DNA of 64,000 nt from Apostichopus japonicus (lineage: Eukaryota > Echinodermata > Holothuroidea > Aspidochirotida > Stichopodidae), in the NCBI RefSeq assembly GCF_037975245.1, contig NC_092583.1, positions 17,076,764-17,140,763 on the forward strand, given 5' to 3'. The notes beneath the pieces are model-generated. The model searched no databases. It was not told where the DNA came from and saw nothing but the letters and a program-made list of their open reading frames with translations. Each line of letters begins with the position of its first letter. Position 1 is the stretch's first letter. Below are positions 23,301 to 33,000 of the stretch, one piece after another. A program made the position numbers and the translations under genes.

Positions 23301-24962
23301 GAAAAGTTGTAGAACTCATTGCATAACATGCCAGCTATATAATGATTATTTTAAACAACCTTTACACTGTTCCTGTACCTATATAACTCACAGGGGTGCG
23401 GTGAGCTTGTCGTGAACTACGTTTCCAGAAGCCGAATATCTGTGGATGTAGCGTGTGCCATATCTATGGTAGTAGAGGTTTGTGTAAAATTTTAACTTTC
23501 ACAATTGTTTTTGTGCGCTTGGAAACAGGTTTATTAATTAGTATTCTGCTGATACATACCGAATAATAGGCCTACTTCCGGTCTGAATCTTGGAGCTAGC
23601 ATACATATCAGTGGTACAGGTTTCTTTTAATATATGTCAAAGTGGAAAGAATTCTGAAACAGTAAATGTTGGAGACTCGTGAAGGTGTTATACAAGTTTA
23701 AGTCGAGTCATCGCGCACTGTGTACATAGTACCCTCCGCCTGTATGTGAACATTGATAGCTATGTCTCGATTCACACATCTCGTTTTATCACGTAAATTC
23801 CAACCTATGTGAACCTCACACGGTCGAAGTGATTTCTATTGCAGACGGTAGCGTGTCCAACGATACAGTTGTATCATCAGGATTGAGTCGGTCTTCTTGT
23901 AAAGGTTATAAGTGGTTCTTAAATATTTTATCTTCAACCAATGTTATCAAACTTTAGTGTTTACTGCCTGTTTATCTTGGAGGTGTCCACATGGGACACG
24001 AGTGGACATGGGGGTCTACATGGGACATGAGTGGACATGGGTGTCCAGGTGTAACATGGTGGGTATGGGACAACTTAGTCTCTTAAACCAATTTTAGTGT
24101 TTAACCGTCCTGTCGTTGGTAACTTGAATGGCAGACTAGATGAAACCGTTTGAAGCGTCCCTAATGTTTATTTTGATTCCACACACTATGATAAAAGGGT
24201 CATCAAGGGAATCATCCTCAAATATACAAGTTCAACAAATAAACAAGTTTCTTCTATTATTTTTTCGTGGATTTCAAACTCTCAGATTTAAAGACAATCA
24301 TTCACTAATTTATGACCTTTTTTCCAGTTTTGACACTTGACATCATGCAAGCAATTACCATATAACTATCACATCATATTAATATAATTTTGTGCGGTCA
24401 TCAATACCATTTCAATCATAACATCGTTACTACGTCATCAGTGAAGTTTGAAAGCAAAAATGGAATGTTCCTCCATTGTGGTTTTTCTTCAAAGCAAAAT
24501 ATATTTGAATTTTAGCCAACTCACACCATTTGTGCAGGGCTTACAGCTTGAAATTATATACGCAATGCCTGGAAGTTATTGCCCATAACTGAACGCAATG
24601 AAACATTTGGCAAATGACTCAAAAGTTGCGAAAATTATGAACACCCCCCCCCCTCCCACAAACATCATTCGTAATTTAGAATCTTAAAAAATCACTTTTA
24701 TTTTATAAGTGGTTTTCAAAGTGGTTTCTAAATTCATTGATTTGATTTGATTTGTTTTGATTTGATTTAATTTGATTTGATTTGATTTGATTTGATTTGA
24801 TATGATATGATTTGATTTGATTTGATTTGATTTGATTTGATTTGATTTGATTTGATTTCTTGTCTCTCACAGATTTCTTGCCTCGTTGGACTATGTTACT
24901 TTTTGTGGAAGGATAAAGTGTCCAAAGTTTTAACTTATGAAGCAGTATTAACTAAAGTATAA
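14549..24962 (+). CDS. Tetraspanin, complete, six exons, 253 aa
   Basis: Tetraspanins organise receptors and adhesion proteins in the plasma or endosomal membrane. Exons at 14549-14608, 15153-15341, 19924-20088, 21738-21911, 23394-23477 and 24873-24962 are all in phase 0. Four hydrophobic segments: TM1 about residues 9-30, TM2 53-74, TM3 84-105, TM4 210-236. GCIVTFKEN after TM2 matches the family's 'GC...KEN' junction. The large loop (about 106-203) has LKCCG (C141, C142), DW at 149-150, VPLSCCC (C166-C168), C177 and GC at 197-198. This is the CCG / P.SCC / GC pattern, with an extra third Cys in SCCC. Sequons lie at N159 and N170. The 84-bp fifth exon beginning with GC is the usual tetraspanin penultimate exon. 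The start is the first ATG before TM1. Paralogue not assigned. Confidence 0.93.
15153..15341 (+). CDS. Tetraspanin exon 2 (TM1 end, small loop, TM2)
   Basis: Acceptor tttttcacag|CTCTGTGG; donor GTTTGTG|GTGAGT. Encodes LCGLLVLFQ, a short outer loop, then TLIVTSCCFCAIGILGC and KENYLAQFV. Confidence 0.93.
16515..16955 (+). repeat. 220-bp direct tandem duplication
   Basis: Copies begin at 16515 and 16735 with 'aagttaatagctgaaataag' and stay almost identical for about 200 bp, down to 'tgacacagctac'. They lie in tetraspanin intron 2. Confidence 0.92.
18297..18312 (+). repeat. (CA)n microsatellite
   Basis: A short CA run precedes a 3'-tail fragment of the SINE at 18316-18375. Confidence 0.7.
18411..18814 (+). 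mobile_element. tRNA-derived SINE with (TA)n tail, copy 1
   Basis: It shares about 400 bp, inverted, with 62220-62700. A tRNA-like block lies at about 18612-18688. It has an A-box-like 'tagcctagtggttagggtg', an anticodon stem TCCGC/GCGGA around a 7-base loop, and a B-box GGTTCGAATCC. About 200 bp of shared sequence precede the tRNA-like block. The 3' part ('actgttcttgattttccaac') ends in about 78 bp of TA. It lies in tetraspanin intron 2. An extra tail-only fragment lies at 18316-18375. Confidence 0.85.
19465..20000 (+). repeat. Three-copy tandem repeat of the TM3 exon start with its splice acceptor
   Basis: The word 'gcatccgccatttt' recurs at 19580, 19748 and 19927 (spacings 168 and 179), with matching upstream tracts and downstream 'cttgctcaag'. 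Only the third copy is the working exon. Copy 2 keeps TTAG but has TAA eight codons in. Copy 1 lost the AG (CTATG) but still reads as a TM3-like peptide. Confidence 0.88.
19924..20088 (+). CDS. Tetraspanin exon 3 (TM3 and start of large loop)
   Basis: Acceptor gtctgttgttag|GTCGCATCC; donor AGAAAT|GTAAGT. Encodes VASAIFLLLLAQVCTFIVG, then a charged, helical loop segment ending in LDEIQRN. Confidence 0.9.
20182..20396 (+). repeat. (TA)n array forming a large palindrome
   Basis: Two 23-bp interruptions, at 20261-20283 and 20336-20358, are exact reverse complements and flank 52 bp of TA; all other bases are TA runs. The perfect palindrome spans at least 20236-20383 and is centred near 20309. It lies in tetraspanin intron 3. 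Confidence 0.92.
21661..21720 (+). repeat. 30-bp tandem duplication next to tetraspanin exon 4
   Basis: Two copies of a 30-mer (gatat.tatgttaatttgta.tgaataatt) end 17 bp before exon 4. Confidence 0.88.
21738..21911 (+). CDS. Tetraspanin exon 4 (CCG large-loop exon)
   Basis: Acceptor tgtttttgtag|TTGAAATG; donor GTCCAG|GTAATA. Encodes LKCCGV, DW, NWSVPLSCCC and LCTYP. This is the diagnostic exon of the family. Confidence 0.95.
23394..23477 (+). CDS. Tetraspanin exon 5 (GC motif, start of TM4)
   Basis: Acceptor aactcacag|GGGTGC; donor GTAGAG|GTTTGT. 28 codons: GCGELVVNYVSRSRISVDVA and CAISMVVE. Confidence 0.92.
23975..24062 (+). repeat. Short tandem repeat, about 34 bp
   Basis: Imperfect units built from 'catgggaca(c/t)gagtggaca'. 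They lie in the last tetraspanin intron. Confidence 0.6.
24737..24858 (+). repeat. (TTTGA)n pentanucleotide array next to the last 3' splice site
   Basis: About 24 units with few interruptions end about 14 bp before the exon 6 acceptor. The branch-point zone must lie inside the array. Confidence 0.95.
24873..24962 (+). CDS. Tetraspanin exon 6 (TM4 end, C-terminal tail, stop)
   Basis: Acceptor cttgtctctcacag|ATTTCTTG. Encodes ISCLVGLCYFLWKDKVSK, then a short tail ending LTKV-TAA. Confidence 0.92.
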   Translation: MSCLVGLCYFLWKDKVSKVLTYEAVLTKV

Positions 24963-25132
24963 CATAATTAATGTTACACGTTTTTTAGAATTCACCGGAA
25001 CAAGAAATTGCCATATTTCTTGCAGAACCATAACCTGTTTGCATTATAGTTTTTATATTACTTGTATTATAAATCAGCTATTTATTTTAGTCGGAAAATG
25101 CAAAATGCAAAATGTTGTCTCAGAAACAAAGT

Positions 25133-25138
25133 AATAAA
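25133..25138 (+). terminator. Candidate AATAAA signal for the tetraspanin
   Basis: About 170 bp after the stop codon. Stronger-looking tandem AATAAA motifs occur at 26617 and 26628, so a longer 3' UTR is possible. Confidence 0.35.
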
Positions 25139-25825
25139 TCCAAGCTTAGTTTCCTTTATGGAATTTCAATCTTTATATCTACTTCATATATGATACAAAG
25201 ACAAATATTATTCGCGCTCTGTTGCTATCATAGCATTGCTCACTCTTTCTTTGCCAAAATTCTATTTGAAACTTTACCTATTTTTGAAAATGTGTATCTT
25301 GGCGACAAAACATGGTACCAGGATGTGGTTGTGACCTTAGTCATCAAACCAGAAAGACGTTGATGACGTTAACTTCTGTTATCGAAATATTCCTTTAACT
25401 TTATGTTCAATTGTACACATGAACGAAATAGTGAATAGATTGTGGTATAGGGAGGGGCGGGGTGAGGGACATTGAATGAGACGGAAGATGTTTGGCGATT
25501 CCGGTGGCGGTGACTCGAGACAGGGGTAGGTGAGGCTACAACAGTGTATTCTTGCTGAGATATAAATCCATGACAGTATTATAGGTCCGTGGCGGGTTCA
25601 ACGAGCCCAACACCTCTCTCTTCCTCTTTCTCCGGTCTGATTTTACTTCAGTATTATCTTTGATCTTGCAGGCCACAAGTACAAAAAAAGGCTTTAAGAA
25701 TAAATGGAGATGTTTTTATTCACGCTCCCGTGGTGGGGTCTCTTTCCTACTCACGCTTAGCATTGTTATCTCGGTATTAATATCGGTATCTACACCGATC
25801 GTTGCATTCTTGCATCCTCAAAAAA

Positions 25826-25935
25826 AGGCCGGTTACTCCACCCAGCCGGTTACCCCCAGTCGGTTACCTCGCGCAGTCGGTTACCCCGCGCAGCCGGTTA
25901 CTTCACCCAGCCGGTTACCCCGCACCCAGCCGGTG
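25826..25935 (+). repeat. About 19-20 bp tandem repeat 'cagccggttac'
   Basis: Six imperfect units alternate 'cagccggttac' and 'cagtcggttac' with CG-rich spacers. An open frame across it (25660-25953) has a hydrophobic stretch but no family signature, so I do not call it a gene. Confidence 0.8.
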
Positions 25936-26949
25936 GTATCGTTATCGTCATAGATCGCGAATTTTAGAAAATGACAACAATTCATAAATATTGCGGAGAA
26001 AATAAGAAATCCTAAGTCATCTAGTTTGAATACAAATTACTTGTTTAGCATCAAATCATTGCCTTTTGTTTCTTTGTTTTACTGTTTTGTTGCTGTAAAT
26101 ATAGAAATGACGTCATTTTATAGTAGACTGACAGATTAAATTCTTTGTTCATCTTTCATTCATTTTTTTTTAAATTTAATCTTTTTCTTTTATTTTGCGA
26201 GTTAAGGTCTAAATACTAAAACTACATATACTGGAACAATTTAGATTCAAGGATAATTCTTATCAGAGACTTCGTTCTGAATTACATAAACATTTTGACC
26301 ATGTTTACGGTTTTCAAGCAAAGTTCAGTATGAAATTCCCGAGCATGCAAAATATTCGACAAATTCCGGAATAATATACTTCCAAAAATCAAATTTCATG
26401 AAGTTAAAAGTTTTCATTTTTGTATTTGCTTGTTTTGATTTGATTTGATTCGATTTTGTTTATTAGTTTGTTTGCCAAATGTTCTTAGATAACTCTGTAA
26501 AATTCGAAATGTCCTCTACCAAGAGACGTTCGTATTGTACAATATATTGTAGGATATATATATATGACGAATGCGTATGTATCTTAAGGTCAGAGGTCAC
26601 TACAAAACCACAACTTAATAAATATTAAATAAAGCTCTGTAAATCGACAACCGAAATATACTTTCCCTTCTCCTTATTTCTATATTCTGTCCTTATTTTC
26701 ATTTTAAAATTAAGGTAGATCTAAATAATTACTACCGTCCTACATTCACATGTTTTATGTCCATTGACAAAACAAAAAACCTGTCTGTTAAGCTTGTTGG
26801 TGATTTAAATAACAACAGATGGTAACGAAAGAGAGAAGAAAGAGTGGAAAGCAATTAGGAATAGGTAGGTAACCAACCTCCGAAGTGAGAGAGGGAGAGA
26901 AGCTAAATATGTGTCCCTAGTTTAAGAGTCCGAGAATTAACGTGTCATT

Positions 26950-27140
26950 AACCCCCCTGTTTTGATGGCTCGATATAGGCTCTACTCTAGGAACACAAAC
27001 ACCTCTTTGTAGTGGGTGTCTAAGATGTTATTTCGTCCAAGGGAGCCCCATCCCCCTTTGCTATATAGGTTCTACCTATAGGAACACAAACACCTCCTTG
27101 CAGTGGGTCGCTAAGATGATATGTCGTCCAGGGGAAACCC
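26950..27140 (+). repeat. About 98 bp tandem duplication
   Basis: Two diverged copies share 'aggaacacaaacacctc', 'agtgggt', 'ctaagatg' and 'tcgtcca'. Confidence 0.75.
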
Positions 27141-28204
27141 CCTTCTTGGATGTAAAATGATGATATATTTCGCAACGTTGAAGAATTTTCGATTGTATAT
27201 ATATGTTATGTGCCTATATACAGTATTGTGGATAATTTTGTAATATTCTCCCTATACCAGTGGAGAGGAGGTGGTTGAATTTATTTCTGGGAGGGGGAGA
27301 TTTACGTCCCCAGAAGTATACGTGGTTGTGCCCTAGTCTTCCCTCTGTTTTGATATCAAAGCTTAGGAAAGGGGAGGAGCGAAACTTGACTGGGGAGGGA
27401 TTTAAGGGGAGGGATTTAAGGGAGGGTTTCCTTTCCCCTTCGAGAAATGTGTGTTTCGGTAAGGTGCTAAATACAAAATGGTGGGAGTATTTCCATCAGT
27501 TAAAAGTATAGTAAATTTGTGTTGTACAACTATAAATGTATATTATCGCGTGATATTTCACAGAGATTAAGAAGAACAACAACAATTTAAAAAGAAAAAC
27601 CGCAAAGGTCAAATACGAATATGAGAGGATTTTTCGGTACAATAACAATTTTGATATAAATCCGCGGTACAGAAATATTACACATAAATAATAAACAGAC
27701 ACAAACAATAGAATTTACCTACTAGATGCTAAGCGCTTCCGATTAAAAGGCAAAATTTACCTAACTGCATGGCTTATGAGTCATAAATGACGTCATGGAA
27801 TGAGATGATTGGTTTCATACAGAAAAAGTATTCTGAACTATTCTTTTAAGGTTAGATATAAACAATGGCAACAGCTGCCTATAGAAAACCACGAGAGATA
27901 TTGTTATCTCAACAAACACTATATCCAACAGTGTCTATATGTGCTGATATTTGGAAAGTATTCATATAAGGCAAAGTAATTTACAAAGTTGTCCAACTCC
28001 GTTCAAGTTTGAACTAGCACTATTAGTAAACTAAATATTGACATAACCTACAGTGGGTCTCTTCCAATTACAGAGAATGTTGAAACACTCGTGTATGTAG
28101 ATTAAACAAGGGTAAATAAAGTGACGGCATATACGAGAATTCTAATCAAACGTTATCGAAGCTGCCTTAGACGAAAATATAGGCCTCTCTAAGTTAAATC
28201 AGGA

Positions 28205-28290
28205 GGAGTATATAGCAGTATAGAGTGTCCTCGTCATGTACAACCATTGTGTTATTCTCGGTTCAAATTCTCACCAGGAACCAGATTTCT
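28205..28290 (+). mobile_element. Possible degraded tRNA-derived SINE head
   Basis: 'gtatagagtgtcctcgtcatg' and 'cggttcaaattctc' are spaced like A and B boxes. The B box departs from consensus. Weak call. Confidence 0.3.
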
Positions 28291-28721
28291 TGACCTTGAT
28301 TAGCACCTGCACTGCAGGAATGATTAATGGGGCGCATTCACTTTCCTCAGCATTTGATAAAAGTGATCAGATGCTGAGGTACATGTACTCTCGCCCGTCG
28401 GCGAACGATGACGTAAAGTGGCGGTCTCGGGAGTGGGAATCCGGGGTGCAGCAATAACACCCTGTGTGTTTTGCAATTATCTGAAGATTCATCGTAAAGA
28501 CGGAGAATTCTTGGTGTAAACTCCGGTGAACGCTCAAAGTCATCACATCGACTCCTAGGAATTAAAATTAGCTTCTAATCGCTTCCCAAACCTAAGGAAA
28601 TACTAAATTAACACAATTTTCCACTTGTTATCAAACCTTTGCATATAAAGCTTGAGACTATCCGGTGCATTTTACGATAACTCTGGAGTGTAACGATTCG
28701 TGGAGATTTGTTAAAGACAAA

Positions 28722-29222
28722 ATGGATTCGGACACCAAGTCTTCAGACACCAAGTCTTCAGACACCACTCGGACACCAAGCACTTGGACACGAAGGACTA
28801 GGAAACCAAGCACTCGGACACCAACGACTAGGACACCAAGCACTCGGACACCAAGTCCTCGTACACCAAGCACTCGGACACCAAGGACTAGAACACCAAG
28901 CACTCGGACACCAAGCACTCGGACACGAAGGGCCACGACATCAAGCATTCGTACATCAATGATTCCGACACCAATCACTCGGACAGAAAGGACTAGGACA
29001 TCAAGCACTCGGACACCAATCACTCGGACACGAAGGACTAGGATACCAAGTCCTCATACCCCGAGCACTCAGACACCAAGTACTCGGAGACCAAGCAGTC
29101 GGACACCAAGCACTCGGACACGAAGGACTAGGACACCAAGTCCTCATTCAACAAACACTTAAACACCTAGGACTCAAACACCCAGGACTCGGACACTAAT
29201 TACTCGGACACCAAGGACTCGG
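28722..29222 (+). repeat. 15-bp minisatellite (cggacaccaagcact-type)
   Basis: More than 30 imperfect units. Because 15 is a multiple of three, frames stay open on both strands: RTPST-type pentapeptides on +, GVRVL-type on -. No signal peptide, domain or splice context supports a protein. Confidence 0.9.
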
Positions 29223-31218
29223 ATACCAACGACACGACTACCACACTGCCTGCAATGCATGCACGTAAATGGCGTCATTTAGGGGTTTTTTTTCGGATTG
29301 TCACCGAACCACTGTTTCGGGTGAGTTGTTGGCGAGACGTTGAATGTATTTCAACAATCGTTTGTTCACACGCAACTCTATTGATAAGAAACCAGAAACC
29401 TTTAACCATCAAATCTCTGCTCGTTTTTTGATTGGTTTGTTGTTTCTGTTTTGTGTAGCGTCTGAATTCATTCCATACATTGCGTTCTGTGTTTCTTTCG
29501 CAGAAACAACTGTGCAATTCAAAGTGAGATGTTTACATTGTGTTACTATATCATTTCTTGTGAACCTTTCAAACGTGAATTCCTTCTCTCTACCACACAA
29601 AAGCAATGTCGATGGTGTAAACTGTAAGAGACAAAGATATTTTGCTTATTGTAACAATAGATCTAACGAACAATGAAATCTAAATGAATGTTATTCAACA
29701 AAAACCCGGATTTTCTTTTCAATTATGTGGTAATGACGAAGCAGTATCACATAACTATATCATTAGATACCTGCTGTATGATACCGACATATCTTTCTGG
29801 TCACAACAATTTGTCGACTCATGCGTCACTATAAACCGAGTTCTTAACCGCATTAATACAGATTTTTTACGCATAAAGCATAATTTCATCAAGTTATATT
29901 TTATGTTGAATTTTCTTGAACTGTTTATCTAATTTCATCAATCATTTGTACGATTAAGATGGAAGTTAAGTTTTAAGAGTTGTCTTTTGGGCGACTGGGT
30001 CTTTCCTCAGTCCCAGAATTAAGTTTGATTTGTTTTTGAACTTTGCTAGACACAGCTACCAGCCTATATGTTGTATGGCTGTAACACTTGTAGTATTTGC
30101 GAATGCAAAGATTCATCAACTAAAGTGACTGGGTGATATATCCTAATACACAGACAATTAGGTCAGTACCTCAGATGCAACACAAGGAAACGGACATAAT
30201 TTTATGAACTCTTATATCATGTTTACAGAGTAAGACAAACTTGACAAAGATAAATGTTTTTGAATGTCATCCAATCATGCTCTATTGTGAACACATTTAA
30301 ATCACTAAACTCCCAAATGATTGATCAATCTGTTTAAGGGGCATACCATTTAGGTGAGGGGGATGGTGTACCGTTTAGGTAAGGGTATAATATTTAGAGC
30401 GGACTGTAGCGAGGCCCTGGAAACTACAACTTTCTAAAATAATTCATGTTCTCTCGAAGCGATATTTCATGTTCTCTCCTAACCATTTTCAAGCAGAACG
30501 ACACATGCCAGTAAAGGAATTATCTTGATATTTCATTTCCCCCAGGCAAACTATTTAATGGAAATTTCGTGGGGCGGGGGGGGGGGAGGTTACCTACACC
30601 ATACCCCACCCGGCTCATGTGCCCGCGATTTTGGTTTGTTCCGTTGTAATTTTAAATTGAGTAACACTCAGAAGGGTTAAAATTAAGTTAAAAAAGGATA
30701 AAGACAAGTAATTCTCAATAGCTTCTTTGTTCAGGATTTTCATTCAGTATTAAGTTGATGTCACAAGGGTCAAATGTCACTAAAAACGTAAATTGCATTT
30801 AAACGATAGTAACTGGCATGCCATCACGTCCAATGGATAGATCAATTAAAAGAGATCATTTAAACAACTTAATGATGAGAATTGCAAGTATATACCTATA
30901 TGCATATTCGATACAATGGAAAGGATAACCCTGCACGTTTCTTCCAACAAGTCTCAGGAATAAGAAATAGTAGACATCCTTTGTAAAGCCATTTATTTCA
31001 AGGCTTGCTTATTTCCATGCATAGACCGACAGCGCATATAGCCAATCTAGCAATAAACCCTATGGTGCAGGCGTGAAAACCTATGCTGGATACGTGGGGG
31101 CCAAAAATATGACGTCACAAAATTGACGTGTGACGTCACAACCATATTCGTTTTCTCCCAACCTTTAAATCAGATGAGCATGTGCCATGGCATAGCGTTA
31201 GTTTGTGTGTGTTCGGTA
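29223..31218. other. Noncoding stretch between the 15-bp array and the fucosyltransferase
   Basis: No supported exon. An open frame of 110 codons at 29344-29676 is within chance expectation for this base composition. A G-run lies near 30573-30588. Confidence 0.4.
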
Positions 31219-31262
31219 AGGGGGGGGGGGGTGGGCGGGTGGGGTGGGGTGGGGTGGGGGAG
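31219..31262 (+). repeat. G-rich tract (G11, then GGGGT repeats)
   Basis: A run of 11 G, then GTGGGCGGGT and three GGGGT units. Many G-tracts favour a G-quadruplex on the + strand. It lies just past the fucosyltransferase poly(A) signal, which is on the - strand. Confidence 0.85.
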
Positions 31263-31300
31263 GAGTAAATAACAACGAAACGTCTAATAACGAATAAAGA

Positions 31301-31306
31301 TTTATT
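31301..31306 (-). terminator. Candidate AATAAA signal for the fucosyltransferase
   Basis: TTTATT on + reads AATAAA on -, about 257 bp past the stop codon. Confidence 0.45.
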
Positions 31307-31444
31307 ATTGTACAACATCTGAAACAATATCTTTTAATGATAGAATTAGCAAAACAAATTTCCCAGTCTGTTACTATTTGATTACAACGTTAACATGAAA
31401 CTGATAATGTACCTTGAAGTCAAATCCATCCCTTACACCCACCC

Positions 31445-31495
31445 CATACGATCCCACCCGATCACTTCCCCATACGATCCCACCCGATCACTTCC
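31445..31495 (+). repeat. 25-26 bp direct repeat in the fucosyltransferase 3' region
   Basis: Two adjacent copies of 'catacgatcccacccgatca' plus 'cttcc'. Confidence 0.85.
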
Positions 31496-31562
31496 CTTCC
31501 CTTCCATTCCATGCTACTTTCGATCAGCATTGTGGATTACCATAGATTCTACATGTATAGGC

Positions 31563-32900
31563 CTAGTCCCATAATTTACCTGGTAGTAAACTATAGTTCT
31601 TACGATGTGTATATTTATCGTTGAGCCATTTTTTAGTACTACATTCTGTACAGCTTCCAAACCATTTTGGCCCGAAATAGTCTAGTTTCGAATGGTCCGA
31701 CGGCTTACTATTTAAGTATTTTTGGACAATATCGCAATTGGACGAATTTGTTAGTGGATGTACATAATATTCCTCTTGCGTGTAGACCACTATTTCTCCT
31801 TTCGTTTTCCACTGGAAATATTCTAAATATCTTTCCTTGTCGGTAGCCACCTCTAATATATGTGTCGCCATGGCAACCATGGAGTCGAATTGATCAGGAT
31901 GAATAAATGAGTTTGGCGGGGCTAATTTTTCGTAATCTTCTAGTGGCGCACCTACTACAATAGGGACCAAACCAAACTGTAGCGTCCTCCAAAACTTTTC
32001 GGTGATATAATGTTTGCAACAAGAATTTTCCAAACTCAGATAAAATCTAAAAGGTGATAAAGTCTGTTTTAGCACTTCTTCCCTATTCCAAGGTATTATT
32101 TCATCGCCACATTTTCCCATCCTTTTTAGAGACATAAACTTGCCCAAGTCTTCAACGAAACGTAGGCGATCCCATTGCAACGTTTTGCAATGACTTCCTA
32201 ACCAAATCGTTAACCCTGTTTTGTTCAAGATTTTCTCTCGATCGAGTCGGACAGGAGGGTGGCCTTCTCTAAACGGTTTGTAATAACCATACGGCTGATG
32301 GAAATCCGCGTCTTGACTGTAAGATCCGACCCAGTCATATGTAACCGCTGAATATTTCTCAGGTGGTTGTATACCAGGGGTATAATATGGACTTTCTTCT
32401 GTAACCATTACCCACCTTTGACCCACTGTACGGTTGCCATGGATCCAGTCCCACATTTGATCCGTTATCCACCTATCGACGTCAGTGAAGAGAACAATGT
32501 CATATTCTCGAATGTGACTCGGGTCCCTCGTATGGTTTATGGTCACCGAGCAATTTATTGTGGGACAATAAAACGTTCTCGGAAATAAAGTTAAATACTT
32601 ATACTGAGCAAATTCTTCGTAGGAACAAAACGTAAACCAGAATTTTCTGATTCCAAACAGTACGATAGATTTATGGCAGGTGTTTTCATGATTAATATTG
32701 CTATTAGTTTTTCTATTATGGTTGGTTTCATCATTATTATCTCCTATCACGAATAATCTGGCGGATTTCTCAAAGAGATCGAGCTTGCCATAAGTTGGTG
32801 CCGGGGGTAGGTACGACACGGTCAGATAAAGAAATATACAAACATTAATTGTCATAGAGATCTTAGTGATAATAGTTAGAGTTCGAAAAGTAATCTTCAT
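31563..32900 (-). CDS. GT10 alpha-1,3/4-type fucosyltransferase, single exon, 445 aa
   Basis: Golgi type II enzyme that moves fucose from GDP-fucose to GlcNAc-containing glycans. The first ATG (32900) has A at -3 and gives a short cytoplasmic tail. A membrane anchor follows at about residues 7-30 (TIITKISMTINVCIFLYLTV), then an Asn-rich stem. The catalytic region has EESP at 168-171, then YDWVGSYSQDADFHQPYG at 188-205 (the acceptor-side 'NW..SYR.DSD...PYG' motif, with Gln for the usual Arg). The GDP-fucose signature is FRFYLSLENSCCKHYITEKF at 284-303, then GLVPIVVG and PPNSFI. Six sequons (N116, N122, N156, N226, N385, N435). Conserved cysteines in the C-terminal WFGSCTECSTKKW fit the family's disulfides. 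The open frame is intact. Being intronless fits many animal GT10 genes and could also reflect retroposition. Exact linkage specificity cannot be told. Confidence 0.95.
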   Translation of the reverse strand: MKITFRTLTIITKISMTINVCIFLYLTVSYLPPAPTYGKLDLFEKSARLFVIGDNNDETNHNRKTNSNINHENTCHKSIVLFGIRKFWFTFCSYEEFAQYKYLTLFPRTFYCPTINCSVTINHTRDPSHIREYDIVLFTDVDRWITDQMWDWIHGNRTVGQRWVMVTEESPYYTPGIQPPEKYSAVTYDWVGSYSQDADFHQPYGYYKPFREGHPPVRLDREKILNKTGLTIWLGSHCKTLQWDRLRFVEDLGKFMSLKRMGKCGDEIIPWNREEVLKQTLSPFRFYLSLENSCCKHYITEKFWRTLQFGLVPIVVGAPLEDYEKLAPPNSFIHPDQFDSMVAMATHILEVATDKERYLEYFQWKTKGEIVVYTQEEYYVHPLTNSSNCDIVQKYLNSKPSDHSKLDYFGPKWFGSCTECSTKKWLNDKYTHRKNYSLLPGKLWD

Positions 32901-33000
32901 GGTTTCGATTTGAGTTTCCGTTACGATGTTATGGTATTTTTTAATATTATGTATAGATAGATATGTATAACTTAGCTGACATCTAGGATTCAAGTAAAAC

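Larger units (their letters stand above)
24963..28660. other. Noncoding stretch after the tetraspanin
   Basis: Apart from the listed repeats and poly(A) signals, no exon is supported. It includes a short TTTGA-like tract near 26432-26455 and a G-rich, low-complexity patch at 27260-27440. Confidence 0.45.

Noticed and set aside
25660-25953. 97-codon frame with a hydrophobic stretch after a plausible acceptor (ttgcag)
   Set aside because: The second half is a 19-20 bp tandem repeat, no family signature, and no matching neighbouring exon was found.
29344-29676. 110-codon plus-strand frame with a hydrophobic core
   Set aside because: This length is expected several times by chance in 64 kb of this composition; overlapping minus frames are similarly long.
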